This document shows positions 1-14,500 of a DNA stretch of 64,000 bases, piece by piece (position 1 is the first letter of the stretch; each line of letters starts with the position of its first letter). The stretch lies in contig JAFMSR010000003.1 of the NCBI GenBank assembly GCA_022818135.1, forward strand, positions 30,010,462-30,074,461. The letters run 5' to 3'. A model generated the notes under the pieces. The model saw only the letters and a program-made list of their open reading frames with translations. It ran no database searches and was not told the DNA's origin. This DNA comes from Saxidomus purpurata. Lineage: Eukaryota > Mollusca > Bivalvia > Venerida > Veneridae. Both the position numbers and the translations under genes were made by a program.

Positions 1-560
1 TCCGTCCGTGTGTTCGTCTTTGCATTTTTCATGCCCGGGCTGTAACTTTGTCATGCATTGAAAGATTTTAAAATAACTAGGCACAAATGTTCAACACATC
101 AAGACGACGTGTCGCGTACTAGACCAACGTCCCTACCTCGAAAGTCAAGATCACGCTTGGAGTTTAAAGGTAATGGAATCCTTTATATATGATCAAATTC
201 GTGTCCGGACTGTAACTGTCATGCATTGAAAGAAAATAACTTGGCACGGATGTCCACACATCAAGACTTCGTGTTGTGTGCAAACCCTCGTCCCTACCTC
301 AAAGTTCAAAGTCACAGAGTTTAAAGGTAATGGGATTCTTTATATATGCACGCATTCGTGTGCGAACTGTAACTTTGTTATGCATTGAAGGATTTTAAAA
401 TGATTTGACACAGATGTTTAGCACATCAAAACGACGTGCGTCGTGCAAGACCCACGTCCCTACCTCAATGGTCAAAGTCACACTTAGAGTTTAAAGGTAA
501 TGGAGTCCTGTATGCATGGTTACTCTGTCATGCATTGAAGGATTTTAAAATTGTTAAGCA
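1..560. repeat. Direct tandem array, period about 165 bp, about 4 copies
   Basis: The phrase ctgtaact followed by tcatgcattgaaagattttaaaa recurs near 40, 212, 367 and 528. Each copy is followed by a diverged block with cacatcaagacgacgtg and ccctacctc. The units are imperfect and the array enters from outside the window. It opens with a tccgtccgtgtg simple-repeat edge, as in the tandem-repeat elements further right. I see no coding potential. Confidence 0.75.
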
Positions 561-640
561 CATGGAAAGGACACAGACTGTGAGATACCTCTTTTGTGGG
601 CATTCGTCACTTACGAGGGACGGCTCTTGTTGGATCGATT

Positions 641-1939
641 GAATTTATTCAATCGTATCCAAAGTTAACAGAGTATTTCAGACCCTTACGGCCGAACTCT
701 TAACACAATTTTTTTGTCGAATACGACCGAAAAGTAGTTCTATATTACTGTCCTCTGTTTTAAAAATCATATAGTAACATATCTAAATAATATCAAAACA
801 TTACAGAATAGTATACATGTATTATATTGTTGTTTTTCTTATAATTTGTAACTTAATGACGGGTATCTGTTCTGTATAGAATTATTTTCCTACGCGGTTT
901 TTATCGTCAGACCCGTGTTACATGAGAAATATAAAAACAAAAATAATATCAAAAACAGGGAATCCCCCCCACCAAAAACCTGCCACGCACCAAAACGCAG
1001 CCTCCCCAAAACGAGCCCCACAGCACCCAGAAGTGCACACACACACACACGCACGCACACACACGCACACACACACACACACACACAATCATGTACACAC
1101 ACACACTTACACTACCAACACACACTAGCATACAAAGCAACCACACGAGGACAAAACGAACAATTAAAGGAACACAGTGGGGCACCGCCTTGGAACGGTC
1201 AGTGGCAAAAACACCACTGGGGAGCTTAAGACCCGTGAAATACGTATCGCTACACCGGATACACTAAATTCAGTGTTCCCGCGAGAGCGCGTTTTCTGCG
1301 GTTTTGACGCACTCAATTTGTTAATGACGCAACAGAAATAGCAAAGAGCGTCTTCTATGACGCAATTAAAATGAGTATAATCAAATTACTACAAAAACAA
1401 TATTTCAAAACCTCTCAAAACGCTTCGAAATGCAAGATAAATTGTTGATAAAATACGCTTCCGGTATGGGATATGTCTAATTTTGACCCTATTGCGTCGT
1501 CGTTGTCGTCTGATTTCGGATTGACCCGCATTTTGTACCATTGCGTTTTTGTGTGTGTTGATTCTTATGATACCGTCATCATAGATCGTAGACGCACAAC
1601 AAGAGATGGTCGACGAACCTTAATAGGGGGAACAAAAACGTCTTTGTAAGTGATTTTAATGATCATTTTGTAGTCATTTCGATCAGACTGTCACTATTGA
1701 AAGGGGTTTAAGTGTGCCAAATAATATCCAAGTTTAATGTCTATGGTTGAATGCACTTATGAAAAATTCGCTTTGTGGACAAATTTGACTTTTGAGATGC
1801 AGTGACAAAATGGAAAGCATCCAAAGAGAAACACCTGGTGTCTTGTCAACCCTTTGATTACCCACCATTTTGTCATGCCTTTTATTTTTTTACAATAAAG
1901 GGTATGACCCTCGGAGTTTCTAAATGACCCCCAAATTAT
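641..1939. other. Intergenic stretch without a gene
   Basis: AT-rich sequence with a dinucleotide microsatellite in the middle. All open frames here are short, and those over the microsatellite are Thr/His or Val/Cys simple-repeat translations. I see no splice-bounded coding-like segment. Confidence 0.6.
1035..1106. repeat. (AC)n microsatellite, interrupted
   Basis: Mostly pure AC dinucleotides, broken by cgc and by an atcatgt interruption. It causes spurious open frames on both strands. Confidence 0.95.
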
Positions 1940-2748
1940 GATACAGGGAATTGGCACCCAGGGTCTTCCTCCTCCATGAAAGCCGGAAGTTGCAATATGA
2001 CCTTAGCTGTTGGGTGCGACGTTAAATCCGAATTAATTCGCACAATACAATCAACATTATGGGCATATCCAATAACTTTTAAATGACATTTGAAGTTGTT
2101 CAAACCATAAATTTTCAGTTCAGTTTTGTCAAAATCCATTTCTCAGTTACGATTCACAGCTTAATACTTCATAGGGTAGTTGAACATAGTCACTGAATGA
2201 CATAATGTAAGCACATGGTTTCCTATCTCAAAAGTAGTTTACACAAATGGTGAAAGGTCAAAATTTGTGGACAGTTGTGTCTCTAGTTTATAACTTTACT
2301 CGTGCAAGGGTTGTCCTGATATTCACACATGTTTGTGTACAGTCTATGATGTCCTGATATTTACACATGTATGTTTGCAGACTGTGTTGTTCAGAGACAA
2401 TCGATCCTCCAGCACTTTCAGTCCTTTGATTTTTCTATTTGTTCTTTCATTACTATTAACATTGCTGATCACAAAATAATTACCGTCTGGGATGTCCTTT
2501 AAAGCGGTATAAGGATTAATAATTTATTAAGTGGAATCTATCTACAGGGTGAGGTTTGAAGAAGTTATCATATGTGAGTTTTTGAGTCGAGTTATGGTAG
2601 GGGTCAAATGTAGCCTAATTAAGTTGGCGTTTCAGTGTGACCCTTTTCACAGATCTGATATTTTAACTGTCACACGTAGAAGGCGGACAACTCTTTAAAT
2701 GTGAAACTGTGACATCGCTTTGCCATCGAAGTGGAAATAGAGAGATTA
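1940..2748 (-). mobile_element. Dispersed element, copy 1 (TA-flanked, Tc1/mariner-like MITE family)
   Basis: Reversed, this stretch matches 61587-62216 in the same order over several blocks: the end block ctatttccac..., the cagatctgtga/gggtcacactgaaa block, the gacaatcgatcctccag block, and the tgcgacgtt/ccgaat block. The end at 2747-2748 is TA next to the tatttcca terminal motif, as in the other copies. I cannot place the other end exactly. No intact transposase frame remains. Confidence 0.7.
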
Positions 2749-4420
2749 GCGTCAAACGCTGCTTTGTTCTCTAAAAGACGAATTTAAACAGATCGGCGGA
2801 CTTAAATCTTTATATTTAATTACATCGGTTTAATGACATCTTGGCGCTCTTTGTCGCTTCTTGGTGCTATTAAATTATAAATCGCGTCTCGCAACACGTA
2901 ATTTCTCGAGATTTGGCCACGTCCGTCAAAAAAATTATTCCAAGACTCGGTTAATGCAGTTTTTACTGTAACGTTGAGCATTTGATCGGTAATTTTGCTT
3001 TTAATTTTATGGGTTTTGCCTTTAAGTAACTATATACACTGATGGCAATTGTTGTAAGTGCGTACAAGTCATGATTTAACAGACCGGTGACATTGCAGAT
3101 TATTCGTCCCCAAATATATTCGTACTGATCAGCTCTGGACTTTGTGTCTTTTCCATTGTATTTAATGAAGATACATCGAACTTCAATGATTGGCTTTTAA
3201 TATCCAACTTAGTATTAAATCAAATCAATTGTTTTTGATCAGAATAATATGCTGATGTGCCTACTAACAGACTAAAAGGATGTGGTGCACCGGTGAGGTC
3301 CAGAACGGCCCACTTCCAGAACGGACCAGACAGACGGACAAGAAGCGAGGCCCCTTTTAAGTACAAGAGAAAAACTAAAGATTGTCGCTGGTATATGTTT
3401 TCTAATTGTTTTGTTACTTTAAATTAACTTTTGTTTGTCAAAAAAGATGTCATATATAAGTATTACGTCTTAGTATTTTATAGGAAGACGGCATGCAGGA
3501 GCTTATTAATAGGAAATGGTAGGCAGTGTGAAAAAGTAAGAATGTATTCTTTTTTAAGTGAAGAGAAAAGAGAGTAACGATCCCAAAAAAGGGCCGTTGT
3601 GGATTGCCGTTCTGGAGGCGTGGCGGCACACCGGACGATTAGTATTTTTTCTAGTTGTCTTGTAACCAATTTGTGTTTCTTGATGTACAGTAACAAATGT
3701 ACATGTCATATCAGGATTATAACATGCAAAAAGTTATTTTATCAGTATACACAACTTTATCTGTTGAATTCATCGAATTGTATACCTTTTCATTCTAGAA
3801 ATTAAAAAATGGTATGTGCAGGTGATTGTAAATCAGGGAAAGCTTGGCATTTGACCAAATATATTAATACTTAAATTATCTTAATATATTTGGTTCTAAT
3901 TGTGGCATTTGAAATCAGCTTGACCTGGTTTACTATTGACTGTTAATTCAATATACTTAACTGATGAGTTTGTTTTAGTTTTGATCCTTATTACTATAAT
4001 TTTTATACTTTAAAGTTTAAAATATAAACAGGATCTGGGTCAAAACTGTATTTTCTTACTGTCATGGCATCAGGTTTCCAATATATACATGTATATTCAA
4101 TTTGTTTTATGCAAAACTTCACCAATAATAGCCAAATGTCTTGTTTTTCATTGAGAATTAGGAAAAGATGTTGTCCCAAAGAAGTTGAAAACTGTTATTT
4201 CAGCCATTCAGTTGTACAAAATATGGATGTGATTCAGTCATCATCATTGTCACCACTCGTTGATAGAGGTTCTAGTCCCACTTCTAACCATATCATAATA
4301 TATTATGTTACAAAGTTTTCAATTTATTATCAGTGTTCCCTAAGGGTATACTTACAATGCAAAAAGTGTAAATCTCAATTTTTGGGGGAATGAAAATTAT
4401 AAGATAAGACAAGCACTGAC
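2749..4420. other. No supportable gene
   Basis: AT-rich, with short open frames only. The segments at 3280-3309 and 3591-3634 share an inverted ccagaacggccc/gggccgtt motif, which may be the ends of a small element, but the match is short. I see nothing else. Confidence 0.5.
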
Positions 4421-4608
4421 CGTTGAAAATTTTTACAACCCACGACAACCACTTCTTCTGAAACTTGTGTTCCGACTTTTAACACTACTGCAGTACTCGT
4501 AATTGTGTCAGTGCTCGTGGATGGCAACTCTTCACTTTGTTGTTGGGCATCATTTATTTTATTCGCCGTGAAGCCAAACACAATGCTTTGGCTGCGACAT
4601 TTTTGCAT
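4421..4608 (-). CDS. Candidate first exon of an unknown minus-strand gene
   Basis: An ATG at 4608 opens 62 codons beginning MQKCRSQSIVFGF, rich in Ser/Thr/Val, ending at a possible GT donor (cg|gtcagt) read on the minus strand. I found no downstream exon between 1 and 4400, and no family is recognised. If real, it would sit head-to-head with COPB1 across 4609-5498. It could equally be a chance open frame. Confidence 0.2.
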
Positions 4609-4696
4609 TTAAATCATTAAATTTAGATCATTAAATTGGTCACACTTATAATATTATTTCCCAGAGCATTAAAATATTAAGCCTGTCTACATTTCA

Positions 4697-4740
4697 TGAC
4701 GTCAACAGTAAATCATTAGCAGTTCCGCCGATCGATTGGC
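4697..4740. promoter_or_regulatory. Candidate promoter elements upstream of COPB1: palindromic CRE and inverted CCAAT
   Basis: A perfect TGACGTCA sits at 4697-4704, and GATTGGC (inverted CCAAT, NF-Y type) at 4734-4740. They lie about 0.8 kb upstream of the COPB1 start codon. That codon follows a probable 3' splice site (ttatttag at 5491-5498), so an untranslated first exon further upstream is expected. Assignment to COPB1 is inference. Confidence 0.35.
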
Positions 4741-5516
4741 CGAGAAAGTAGAATTTCCATGATCTATTTTTAGAACATACTGTGGGATCCAGCTAAACCT
4801 ATTCGTCCTCGGCATTTTCGTACGTACAAAGGAGACACTAAAATCCTGGTGTAATTTAAAAGTAACAGTTTGGGGAAAACTGCATGATATAAAATAAATT
4901 GGGGAAAGCGCCATATACCAGCCTCTGATAAAGAAGGTAAAAATGTCCTGGATATAGTAATAAAAGCTATAATTAGACTTAATAATAGGTTCGTAATGCA
5001 AGAAAATGTATCTCCCTTGTGAATTAAGGATTTGGGTAGGAATTCACTGTGGTTCTCGGCTTAAATGTGTTGGTAGACGCTTACATGGCCTTGTGACCAC
5101 CAACTCTTGTCCTTACAAAGGTAGATTCTATAGATCTGCGTCTTACACACTGAAAAGATCTTTGTATAAAATGTATTCTTTTATGGCATTGGTTTATTTA
5201 GTGTACAGCTGGATAAGGGACAATGTAGGCAAAAACCTTTAGCTTATTGGTATAGAGGTGTAAATAAAGCCGTAATTTTAAAACTTGGAGAATAAGAAAC
5301 TGTAATTTAAAAAAATAGAAGTACAGATGCATTACAGTAATTAATGCTTACGGTAATGTAAAATGGTAATTTTTTGCATATTTGTTATATTAAGAATTGA
5401 CTTCAGTTTTTTAAAAGAGAAAAGCTTAAAGTATGTAATATGCCACAAACTAGAACAATTTGCAAAAACTACATTGTTTTCTATTATTGTTTATTTAGCC
5501 AACCAAAGAAGAGAAG

Positions 5517-8500
5517 ATGGCCACTTTAGCAGAGCAGCCGTGCTACACACTTATTAACATTCCGACTGATGCGGAACCCCCCACAGAGATGCAGCTGCGC
5601 ACCGACCTAGGTTAGAGTCAACTATCTTAAATTAACTTTCACCTAAATTCCTAGGTACATTTCATAGTGTTGTTTCTGTTTGATTTTAAGATATACTCTT
5701 AGAATGACAGGTCATGGTTATTTTAATGAAGGTGCTTGCCATTTATATTAGGTGAAAGGTAATGTTTTGGTCAGGTAATTGATGTTTGTTTCTTTCAGTT
5801 AGTTAATTGCAAATGTAATTGACACACTCTATCATTACCTCATATACTGAATATAAATAATAGCATAGATCGACGGGCACCTCAAACTGACTTTATATCC
5901 TCTTATCATGAGTATGATCTTATGCCTGAATAAATTTAAATTGAATTGAAATCAGTCTGCAGCTTTTTTTGACACATTGTAGAGAAGGGGGACACAAAGT
6001 CGAAGACAGAAGCATTAAAGAAGACGATACAGATGATCTTGAATGGAGAGAAAATGCCATCTTTACTAATGACAATCATTAGATTTGTGATGCCCATGCA
6101 GGATCACATGATTAAGAAATTGCTTCTGATATTCTGGGAGGTGGTGCCAAAATACACACCTGATGGGAAGATGTTACATGAATTTATATTGGTCTGCGAT
6201 GCTTACAGGAAGGTATGTGATTTTTCATAATTTGATGTTTGATTTTGTACCCGCTATCAAACTCACCTGATGGAGGAAAGGTCAATAAGTACTATAATTG
6301 AAATTGGGTGAATGTTTAGATTATAAATGTAGACATTTTCTCAGCAAGTTATGATTTACTAAGCATAAAGAAATGTTATAACTATTATAATGATACTAAT
6401 TGTGAAACTTTTGAAATTCTCTTCAAAATTTATTTTTCTTGAACATGCGCTAAACTTTTGTCTTGGAAGTTTATAGTGGAAAATGTATATTTAAAAGGAA
6501 AAGTTCCACATATGGAGACTGATAATTATGTAAAGTTAATATTTTTATTTTTACTCAGGACTTGCAGCATCCTAATGAGTTCATTCAGGGATCCACTTTG
6601 AGATTCCTGTGCAAACTGAAGGAGCCGGAGCTGTTGGAACCACTGATGCCAGCAATCAGACAATGTTTGAAACACAGACATTCTTACGTTCGAAGGAATT
6701 CTGTACTAGCTATTTATACCATATACAGGTAAGGGAACAAATATCTCTGTGTGAAACTCACTGACTCGTATCATGTGGATTTATCAAACTTTGAATATAT
6801 AATAGTACAATTAGATGTACTAATTTTGTTTTTAATAGGTATCAGTTCTGTTGATATTGTTAATCATTATTTGATATTGTAGATTTGCCCTGTCAGTAGG
6901 TTTTCAATGTACTTGTTTCTATACATGAATAACAGAAAAGCTGTAAAACTGAAGTGAAAAATATATAACCCTCAAGAGCAGGTGAAGTTTGGTCAAGCCA
7001 CAATCTTAAGATGAGCTTCAATTTACTTTTAAAATACTTCAACATCAGTGGTCTTTCCTATGATATGTTTCTCAGCTTGCTCTGAACTACTTTTTGAACA
7101 GATCATTCACATTCTAATAATTGCAAATTATTCAGGAAAATGTAGTGAAAGAAAAAGAAAAAAGTAACATTTTAATTCAGTTTTCAAAAATACAGTATGT
7201 ATTTGTTATGCTGCTATTTCAGGAACTTTGACTTCCTCATTCCTGATGCTCCTGAGCTGATAGCAGAATATTTAGAAGGTGAACAGGACATGTCCTGCAA
7301 GAGAAATGCCTTCATGATGCTTATACATGCTGACCAGGTAAACACACAACACTTAATATACTAAAAAAACTTCTAACACACCACCACCTTTTCCTTCTTT
7401 ATTTAATTATCAACCCTTCAAATATATGCCGGCCTATTTTTAGCTATCGATGCACAACAGCTATCAATAAAGGAAAAGGCAGGTGGTGCATTAGAAGTTT
7501 CATTTAGTATATGTTAATGACTTGTAGTTTAATGTTTGGCAATACCAAATGACAAGAGTATTTTCTCTTAAGCATAATAATTCATTTGAAAAATGTTTCA
7601 AACCAAGAATTAAACAATCATTGTGTATAAGATAAGATTGCATAGGTCTCTCAGATGATTTTCTTGGACCTCATTATATTTATTGTGTATGCTTATGTTG
7701 CAGTAAACGTGAAACTTTTCCATTAATTACAAGAAGTGGTTAAATATCTATTTTCAATTACTTACACATTCATTTCTTCTTTATGATGAAACAGTCATTG
7801 AGTCAAACCTGTAAGGCTCTTATAATTCTTCTGATTAGTAAAAGTTTGAAATCCTACAAAACAGGTACATTTAAAACGTATAGAAACTAATTGCTATAAT
7901 GTTACTGTTGTCTTTAATAAAATTTATGTTATAACCCTGATGAATGCCACAGTAACAATGGACAATTCATTGTGTACTGCCAGATAGGGTTTATATTAAC
8001 CTGGATTAGGAAACAAAAAAGCTGCTTATGCTTTTTTGTGCTGACATCTCCAGGACATACATAATTTGTTGCCAAAACATTAAGGAGTAGGTAGTCAGAA
8101 ATACATGAAAATGTCATTTTGGTTGTATATTTCTATATGAATCTTCTCTTGCCTCCATTACATAGCCGTCTTTGTAAGAGGCACATCAGAGGCTGACATT
8201 GACTTTTTATTGGAGGTCCTGAAAACCAAAAGGACACTGTGTTGGAAAAGCTGATGTTTATCCATAAAAACAGATGGACTTTCTCCAGGCTTCAAATATT
8301 CTATTCTGTTTTTTTCACTGATTGCTAATTGGGTACTTGTTTTATTCTTTAGGAGAGGGCACTAAACTACCTGAGCAGCTGTATAGATCAAGTGAATACA
8401 TTTGGAGATATTCTACAGCTTGTGATTGTGGAACTCATTTATAAGGTATTATACACTGGTAGTTCTCTTACCTGTTTTACTATAAGAATACAACCAAGGA

Positions 8501-11500
8501 TATTGTAAAATCTTTTGTAAAACTTTCTTATAAATCAAAGTGCAGTTGTTTAAAGATCAGTATCAACTTGAACCTGCTAAAATTTACACGTTCTTTTGAA
8601 CGTCCTAAAAAAGGATTTATATATATTTGTTAGGTTTGCCATGCCAATCCCTCGGAGCGAGCCAGGTTCATCCGATGTATCTATAACCTTCTGAACTCAT
8701 CTAGCCCAGCAGTAAGGTACGAGGCTGCAGGAACACTTGTCACTCTGTCTAGCGCTCCAACAGCTATTAAGGTAAGGATTTAGCTACGTAAGTATTTTTA
8801 TTTAAACATTAAAAAATCAACATGATGTTGGCAGCTGATGTAAATACAAGTCAGTAGGTATTGTCTGTTACTAATATGGCTCTTATGATTTTACCATGGT
8901 TCTATAATATAGACAGACCAGAACAGTAGGTGGACACTTTTTCCGGCAACGTACTTGTTGTGTCAAATCTGTCGAGATTCAGATCATCCGGTCTTCATAT
9001 CTATTCAGATAAGTCCTTGCTCTAAAATTTACAGAAAGTTGTGCGTGTAAACAACGCAATGCGCATGCGCAGTCTAGCTCTGCACGAGGTACAGTCACGG
9101 CCTTTAGAATTCAAACGATTTGACCAGTACGCGGACACCCTCTTGAGGGAAGAAAACTAAATCAAACGAGGAGTCTAGATCCTTGAAAAGATTTGTTAAT
9201 GATTCTTTTTAAGAATTCAAGTGTTTATTTATTGAAAAAAATTATTTCGTCCGTTTGATTTAAAAGTCACATGAGGTAAGCCATGGAAACAGAGTGAGTA
9301 GGCGTAGTCGTATGTGTGCAATTAAACTGATCCATCATCCATTTTCCACCTGAATTTTAATTCTACGTCCAGCAAAGTAAAATACCTGTTAATTTATGGA
9401 TTATTGCTTTTTTCTAGAACTTGAACTATGCATCCAACAAATCAAAAAATGAAGAAAAACTTTGGAGTGTAGTTACTGTGAAGATGCCCTTAATGATCGT
9501 CATGCGTTCACAATTGCGCCACATTTACGGCTTCGTTATGAATTTTTTATACAATTTCTTTTTAAAAGAGTTATCATCATTTAAAACTTGAATTTTAATA
9601 TAATGAGGTTTTTTTAACCCGATCGTTATTAATATCATCCTATATTAGCGAAAAATATGATTTGTTCACTTTACCTTTTGGGTTCCTCTCTTTTTGTTTG
9701 TTTGCCAGTTGAAAATCGGAAATGTAAGTATACTTTATTATACCGAAGAAGAACTAAACTGTACGAATAAAATTATGTAATATCAAAATAATGAAAGGAA
9801 GATTCTTTGATTTAGAAAACGCCGAAAACGGAAGTGTCCGCGTACTGGTAGCGTCCGCGTACTGGTCCGGTCTGTCAATACAAGACTTGAATTATTAGAC
9901 TATATTTTGTAGTTTTTGCAATAGCTATGTTTTATATGGTTATTCTCATGGATCTTGTCAGAATTTTTGTGTATTAAACTTCTTTCAAAAATTGAAAATG
10001 ATATTGCATTGAAACAAGGAAAACTGACAAGTTTTGATGTGTCTACAATTAAAGTGAGACAGATTGATGAGCAGTTTACAACCAAGTTACAGTAATAAAG
10101 ATTCTAAACATGTGTAAAATCACTTACAGGCTGCAGCAAGTTGTTACATTGAACTGGTAGTAAAGGAGAGTGACAATAATGTCAAACTGATTGTACTAGA
10201 TAGACTGGTTGCTCTGAAGGAAGTCCCGGCACATGAGAAAGTCCTACAGGTATGGCATACATGTGGTCCTTAATTTTAGGTGCTGTATAACTGGTAATTG
10301 GATGAACAATAAAAATCCTGATCTTTTGGTTAACGTCAAATAGAATTTAAAAATCTTGTTACAAATTGCTTTTGTGTAGGCAAGGCCAGACATTGCAGGT
10401 TTGCATATTCACAGAGAGTTTTGGGAAAAGAAAAGTGGTTTTAAGACATCACATGCAAAACATTGTATATATTCATGTCTTACTCCAGCTGTCAACAGAA
10501 GCTTCAAGCTTACCCAGTAGATGTTATCATCTGTTTCCAGTAGATGACATAGTCCAATGTGTTTTATCAATATGCTGGTAACACTATGATCTTGTAGTAG
10601 TGTTAATATATTCTGTTTAATTTTTAATGTATGACGGCTGTATTAAATGTTGATAGTTACATTGATATGTCTGTTACTTTCAGGATCTGGTGATGGACAT
10701 TCTGCGAGTTCTGAACTCCCCAGACCAGGAGGTCAGAAAGAAGACGTTGACCTTGGCCCTTGATCTTGTCACTTCAAGAAGTGTCGAAGAGGTGATTTAA
10801 TATTTAATAAATTTTGGGCTCTTATTATTGTGTTTATTGCATTATTTTGAAAGAGGAAGCTGCCGTGCTAGCTAAATAAGTACTTCCTTAGGTTAAGAAG
10901 AAAAAAATAGTAAGTATTATTAACAGTTAAAGAGAAGCTATAATGCACCTTTCAAAAGTACTTCTACATTCAAACACTTTAATTTTGTTATGAATATGCT
11001 AGGGCTACTTCGGAAATGAACTGCAGTTTGTGGTGCCATGTCCCATTTTACTTACATGCACATTCTGAAATTTGCTTGGTAATTAATTGAAGATGGTATA
11101 TTGTGTCTTTGCAATGTGTTTACTTTTTCTCCTGTTTCAGATGGTATTAGTATTAAAGAAGGAAGTTGTGAAGACAAACAACGTAGAACATGAGGACACT
11201 GGAAAATACCGTCAGCTACTGGTGCGAACTCTGCACCAGCTGTCAATCAAGTTCCCTGATATTGCTACAGCTATCATACCCGTGGTAAGCTTTGACTGTA
11301 TATATAATACACTATGATTATATTGTGTCTGATGTTAATCTTGTTGAAATGGTGTGGTATAATCTGAATAGAAATATTTCATGGTGTTTCTTCTAAAAGG
11401 TCATAACTCAGGTTTAAGACCTTTCCAGTATGGCCAGTTTACCTGTTAAAATTGAAATAAGAAAACAATTTTTTTGAAACTTTGTGTAACAGGTCTTTCT

Positions 11501-14500
11501 AAATTTGCCATTTCTCTTCATATGAGCAAGTGATAGAAAATAGACCTATAGTAATTTTCTAATAGTTTGTAAAAAATATAGATGAAAATAATGAAGTGAC
11601 AAAACTTCATAAATTAACTTTCTTAGATATATTAGGTTTAAACATAAGCTGAAAGTGCTTATTCATTTAGCTATTTTAACCAGTGTTTTTACAGGAAATC
11701 ATATTATAATGTCCACAATGTGTGTATATAACTTTAATTTACAGCTGTTAGAGTTTCTGGGAGACAGTAATGAGGCAGCTGCGGCTGATGTGCTGGTGTT
11801 CATCCGTGAGGCTATACACAGGTTTGAGCCTCTCCGAGAGCTTATCATCAGTAAACTGCTGGATGTGTTCCCTACAATCAAAGCCATGAAGTAAGCCATA
11901 TATTTGTGTCTTTGAGTTGACTAAATAATTGAAAACCAATCCAATTTCTCGAAAGCGGCTATTATCTAACTGAAAGAGATCTCCGCTAGATATTTTGGTG
12001 GTCTTTTTGTGTGTGCATTTGTATAAGGCATAGTTAACTTAATAAAGTCAGCCATTTTGTTACAAGTCTGCTTTTCAAAAAATACTACTTTGAAGTTGCT
12101 AAATTTAAAGCTTGAAGTCTGTGTTTATATAACTTTTGTTCAATGTTATTTAAGTGCTAAAGTATCCACTTTCTGTCATGTTTTGAAAAGCAATAATGAA
12201 CTAAAGTGTCTTAAAAGAAGTAATGATTCTTTAAAAAGTTTATAAGAATACAAGTACTGTTTATATTTAATAGACAATGTGTTTTGTTCAGTTTTAACTA
12301 GACTTGCACTAATGTTGTATCATCAGAAAGTCTCAGATCCTTTCTTGAAGCATTTTGGCTTTCTTATTTATAAAAATTAAAAGAAATCTAGGCAATGAAG
12401 TAAGGATGTTGTATTTTCCAGGATTCAGAGAGCGGCATTGTGGGTACTTGGAGAGTACTGTACGACGTCGGATGATATACAGAGTGTGATGACCCTTGTT
12501 AGACAGTCACTTGGAGAAGTATGTATACAATATGGTCTTATTTCTAAAAAAAAAAAGAATTTATATTTCAACTGTGATAAAGTATCTGCAAAACCATGCT
12601 TTTCGTTTAGATGATATGTAGGTAACCAAGTCATTTTGGCACTATTCTTCCATAACAGTTAAAGAACAATTTTCACAAAATATTGTTAACTCAAACTGCA
12701 ATATTTTCATCAAAATGTACAAAGCTCATGAATATTCAAATAATATTTTCGTCTCATTATTCTCATTTCATTCTTATTTAGATTCCACTTGTTGATGATG
12801 AGCTGAAGAAGGCGGCAGGAGAGGTGAATGAAGATGGTAAGACCGTACACAGTTTACATTGGTCCTTGATGCAAGTTTTTACCTCCAACAAGTTCATTAT
12901 TGAGTCCAGTTGATTAAAAATTTTAGGGTTTTGTGAGAAGAAGAGAAAGAAAAGTTTAAATTTTCTGTAATATTACTCAGATTGTAATGGATAAGCAAAC
13001 AGGTCTTCTCACTTATTTGTCAACTCTTACGCTTAGGTACAATGTTTTTCAGATACAATGTCTGGCGGGAATGTACAGAGATTGGTGACAGCTGACGGTA
13101 CATATGCTACACAAAGTGCATTCAGCACTGTCTCGACAACAAAGAAAGAGGAAAAGTGAGTTCAAAGATAGGAATCATCTGAATGAAATGTTTTTAAAAA
13201 TAAAAAACACAAAAAAGCATGTCTGTGTTTATGAAGTGGAAGAAAGCATGTTTATTCCGGGTAGGTCTTTAACACAGATTTGACATCAAAATGAACAAAA
13301 TGTGTAGGTACATTGGTAGTATTTTATTGGTTCATTACAGTTCTTAAGGCATACATAACATATAGATGTATTCATATAAAATACAATTGTTTTGACAGAA
13401 GTGCAATTTGTTACTGTTTTACATTTCAGTCCCCCATTACGCCAGTTCATGTTGGATGGTGATTTCTTTGTGGGTGCTGCCTTAGCAACATCACTGACCA
13501 AACTTGCCCTCAGATATATGACTCTACATACAGACAGCAAAAGGCAAAATGTAAGATAATTTTTTCATGAAGACTACAATTACAGTTAGTGTCATGATGT
13601 TTCTGGTTTCGGTGAAATCACCGTGATGCTTGGTATCTGCAAGCACTTTCTTCACGCAGATGTTTTATGCCAAACTTCTTTACATGATTCATTCTTATTT
13701 TTACCTTCCTTTAAATAAATGTCATATTTGTATGTGGATTTATTTTAAAATTGAATTGTGGTTATTAAATAAGTAAAAGATAAAGTACTTATAAGCTCAC
13801 CTGGCACAAAGTGCCAGAGTGAGCTATTAGGATCGTATTCCGTCCGTCTGTCCGTCCGTCCACGACATCTCTGAAACCACCTGGCCAATGTTGATGAAAC
13901 TTTGCAGGGATGTTCCTTGCATGAAGCTCTATCCAAGTTGTGCAAAGAATTCCATTCCTTGCAGAACTCTGGTTGCCATGGCAACAAATTAGAAAATCTT
14001 AAAAATCTTCTCTAAAACCGCAATGTCCAGAGCTTAGATATTTAGCATGTGGCATTGTCTAGTGGACCTCTACCAAGATTGTTCAAGTTATGACCCCAGG
14101 GTCAAAATTGACCCCGCGCTGGTGGTCTCTTAGTTTTGCATAGGCTTATATAGGAAAAACTTAAAAAATCTTCTCTAAAACCGCAAGGTCCAGAGCTTAG
14201 ATATTTAGCATGTGGCATTGTCTAGTTGACCTCTACCAAGATTGTTCTAATTATGACCCTCGGATCAAAATTGACCCTGCACGGGGTGTCACTTGATATT
14301 ACATAAGCTTATACAGGAAAAACTTTAAAAGTCCTCTTTTCTGAAACCACAGTGCCTAGAGCTTAGATATTTAGCATGTAGCATTGCCTAGTAGACTTCT
14401 TCAAAGTTTGTTCAAATCATACCCCTTGGGTCAATATTGGCCCCGCCAAGGAGGCCACTTGTTTTACAAAGGTGTATATAGGAAAACCTATTTGGTATGT

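Noticed and set aside
890..1229. Several 66-104 codon open frames on both strands
   Set aside because: They are translations of the AC microsatellite (Thr/His or Val/Cys repeats), not genes.
8164..8256. Open + frame [15 protein letters not shown] in COPB1 intron 4
   Set aside because: Beta-COP exons on either side join perfectly without it and the vertebrate protein has no insert there.
9900..10085. Coding-like text in COPB1 intron 6, both strands (for example [18 protein letters not shown] on +)
   Set aside because: No splice sites fit the COPB1 frame, the + frame needs a shift, and no family was recognised; possibly a decayed insertion, not enough to annotate.
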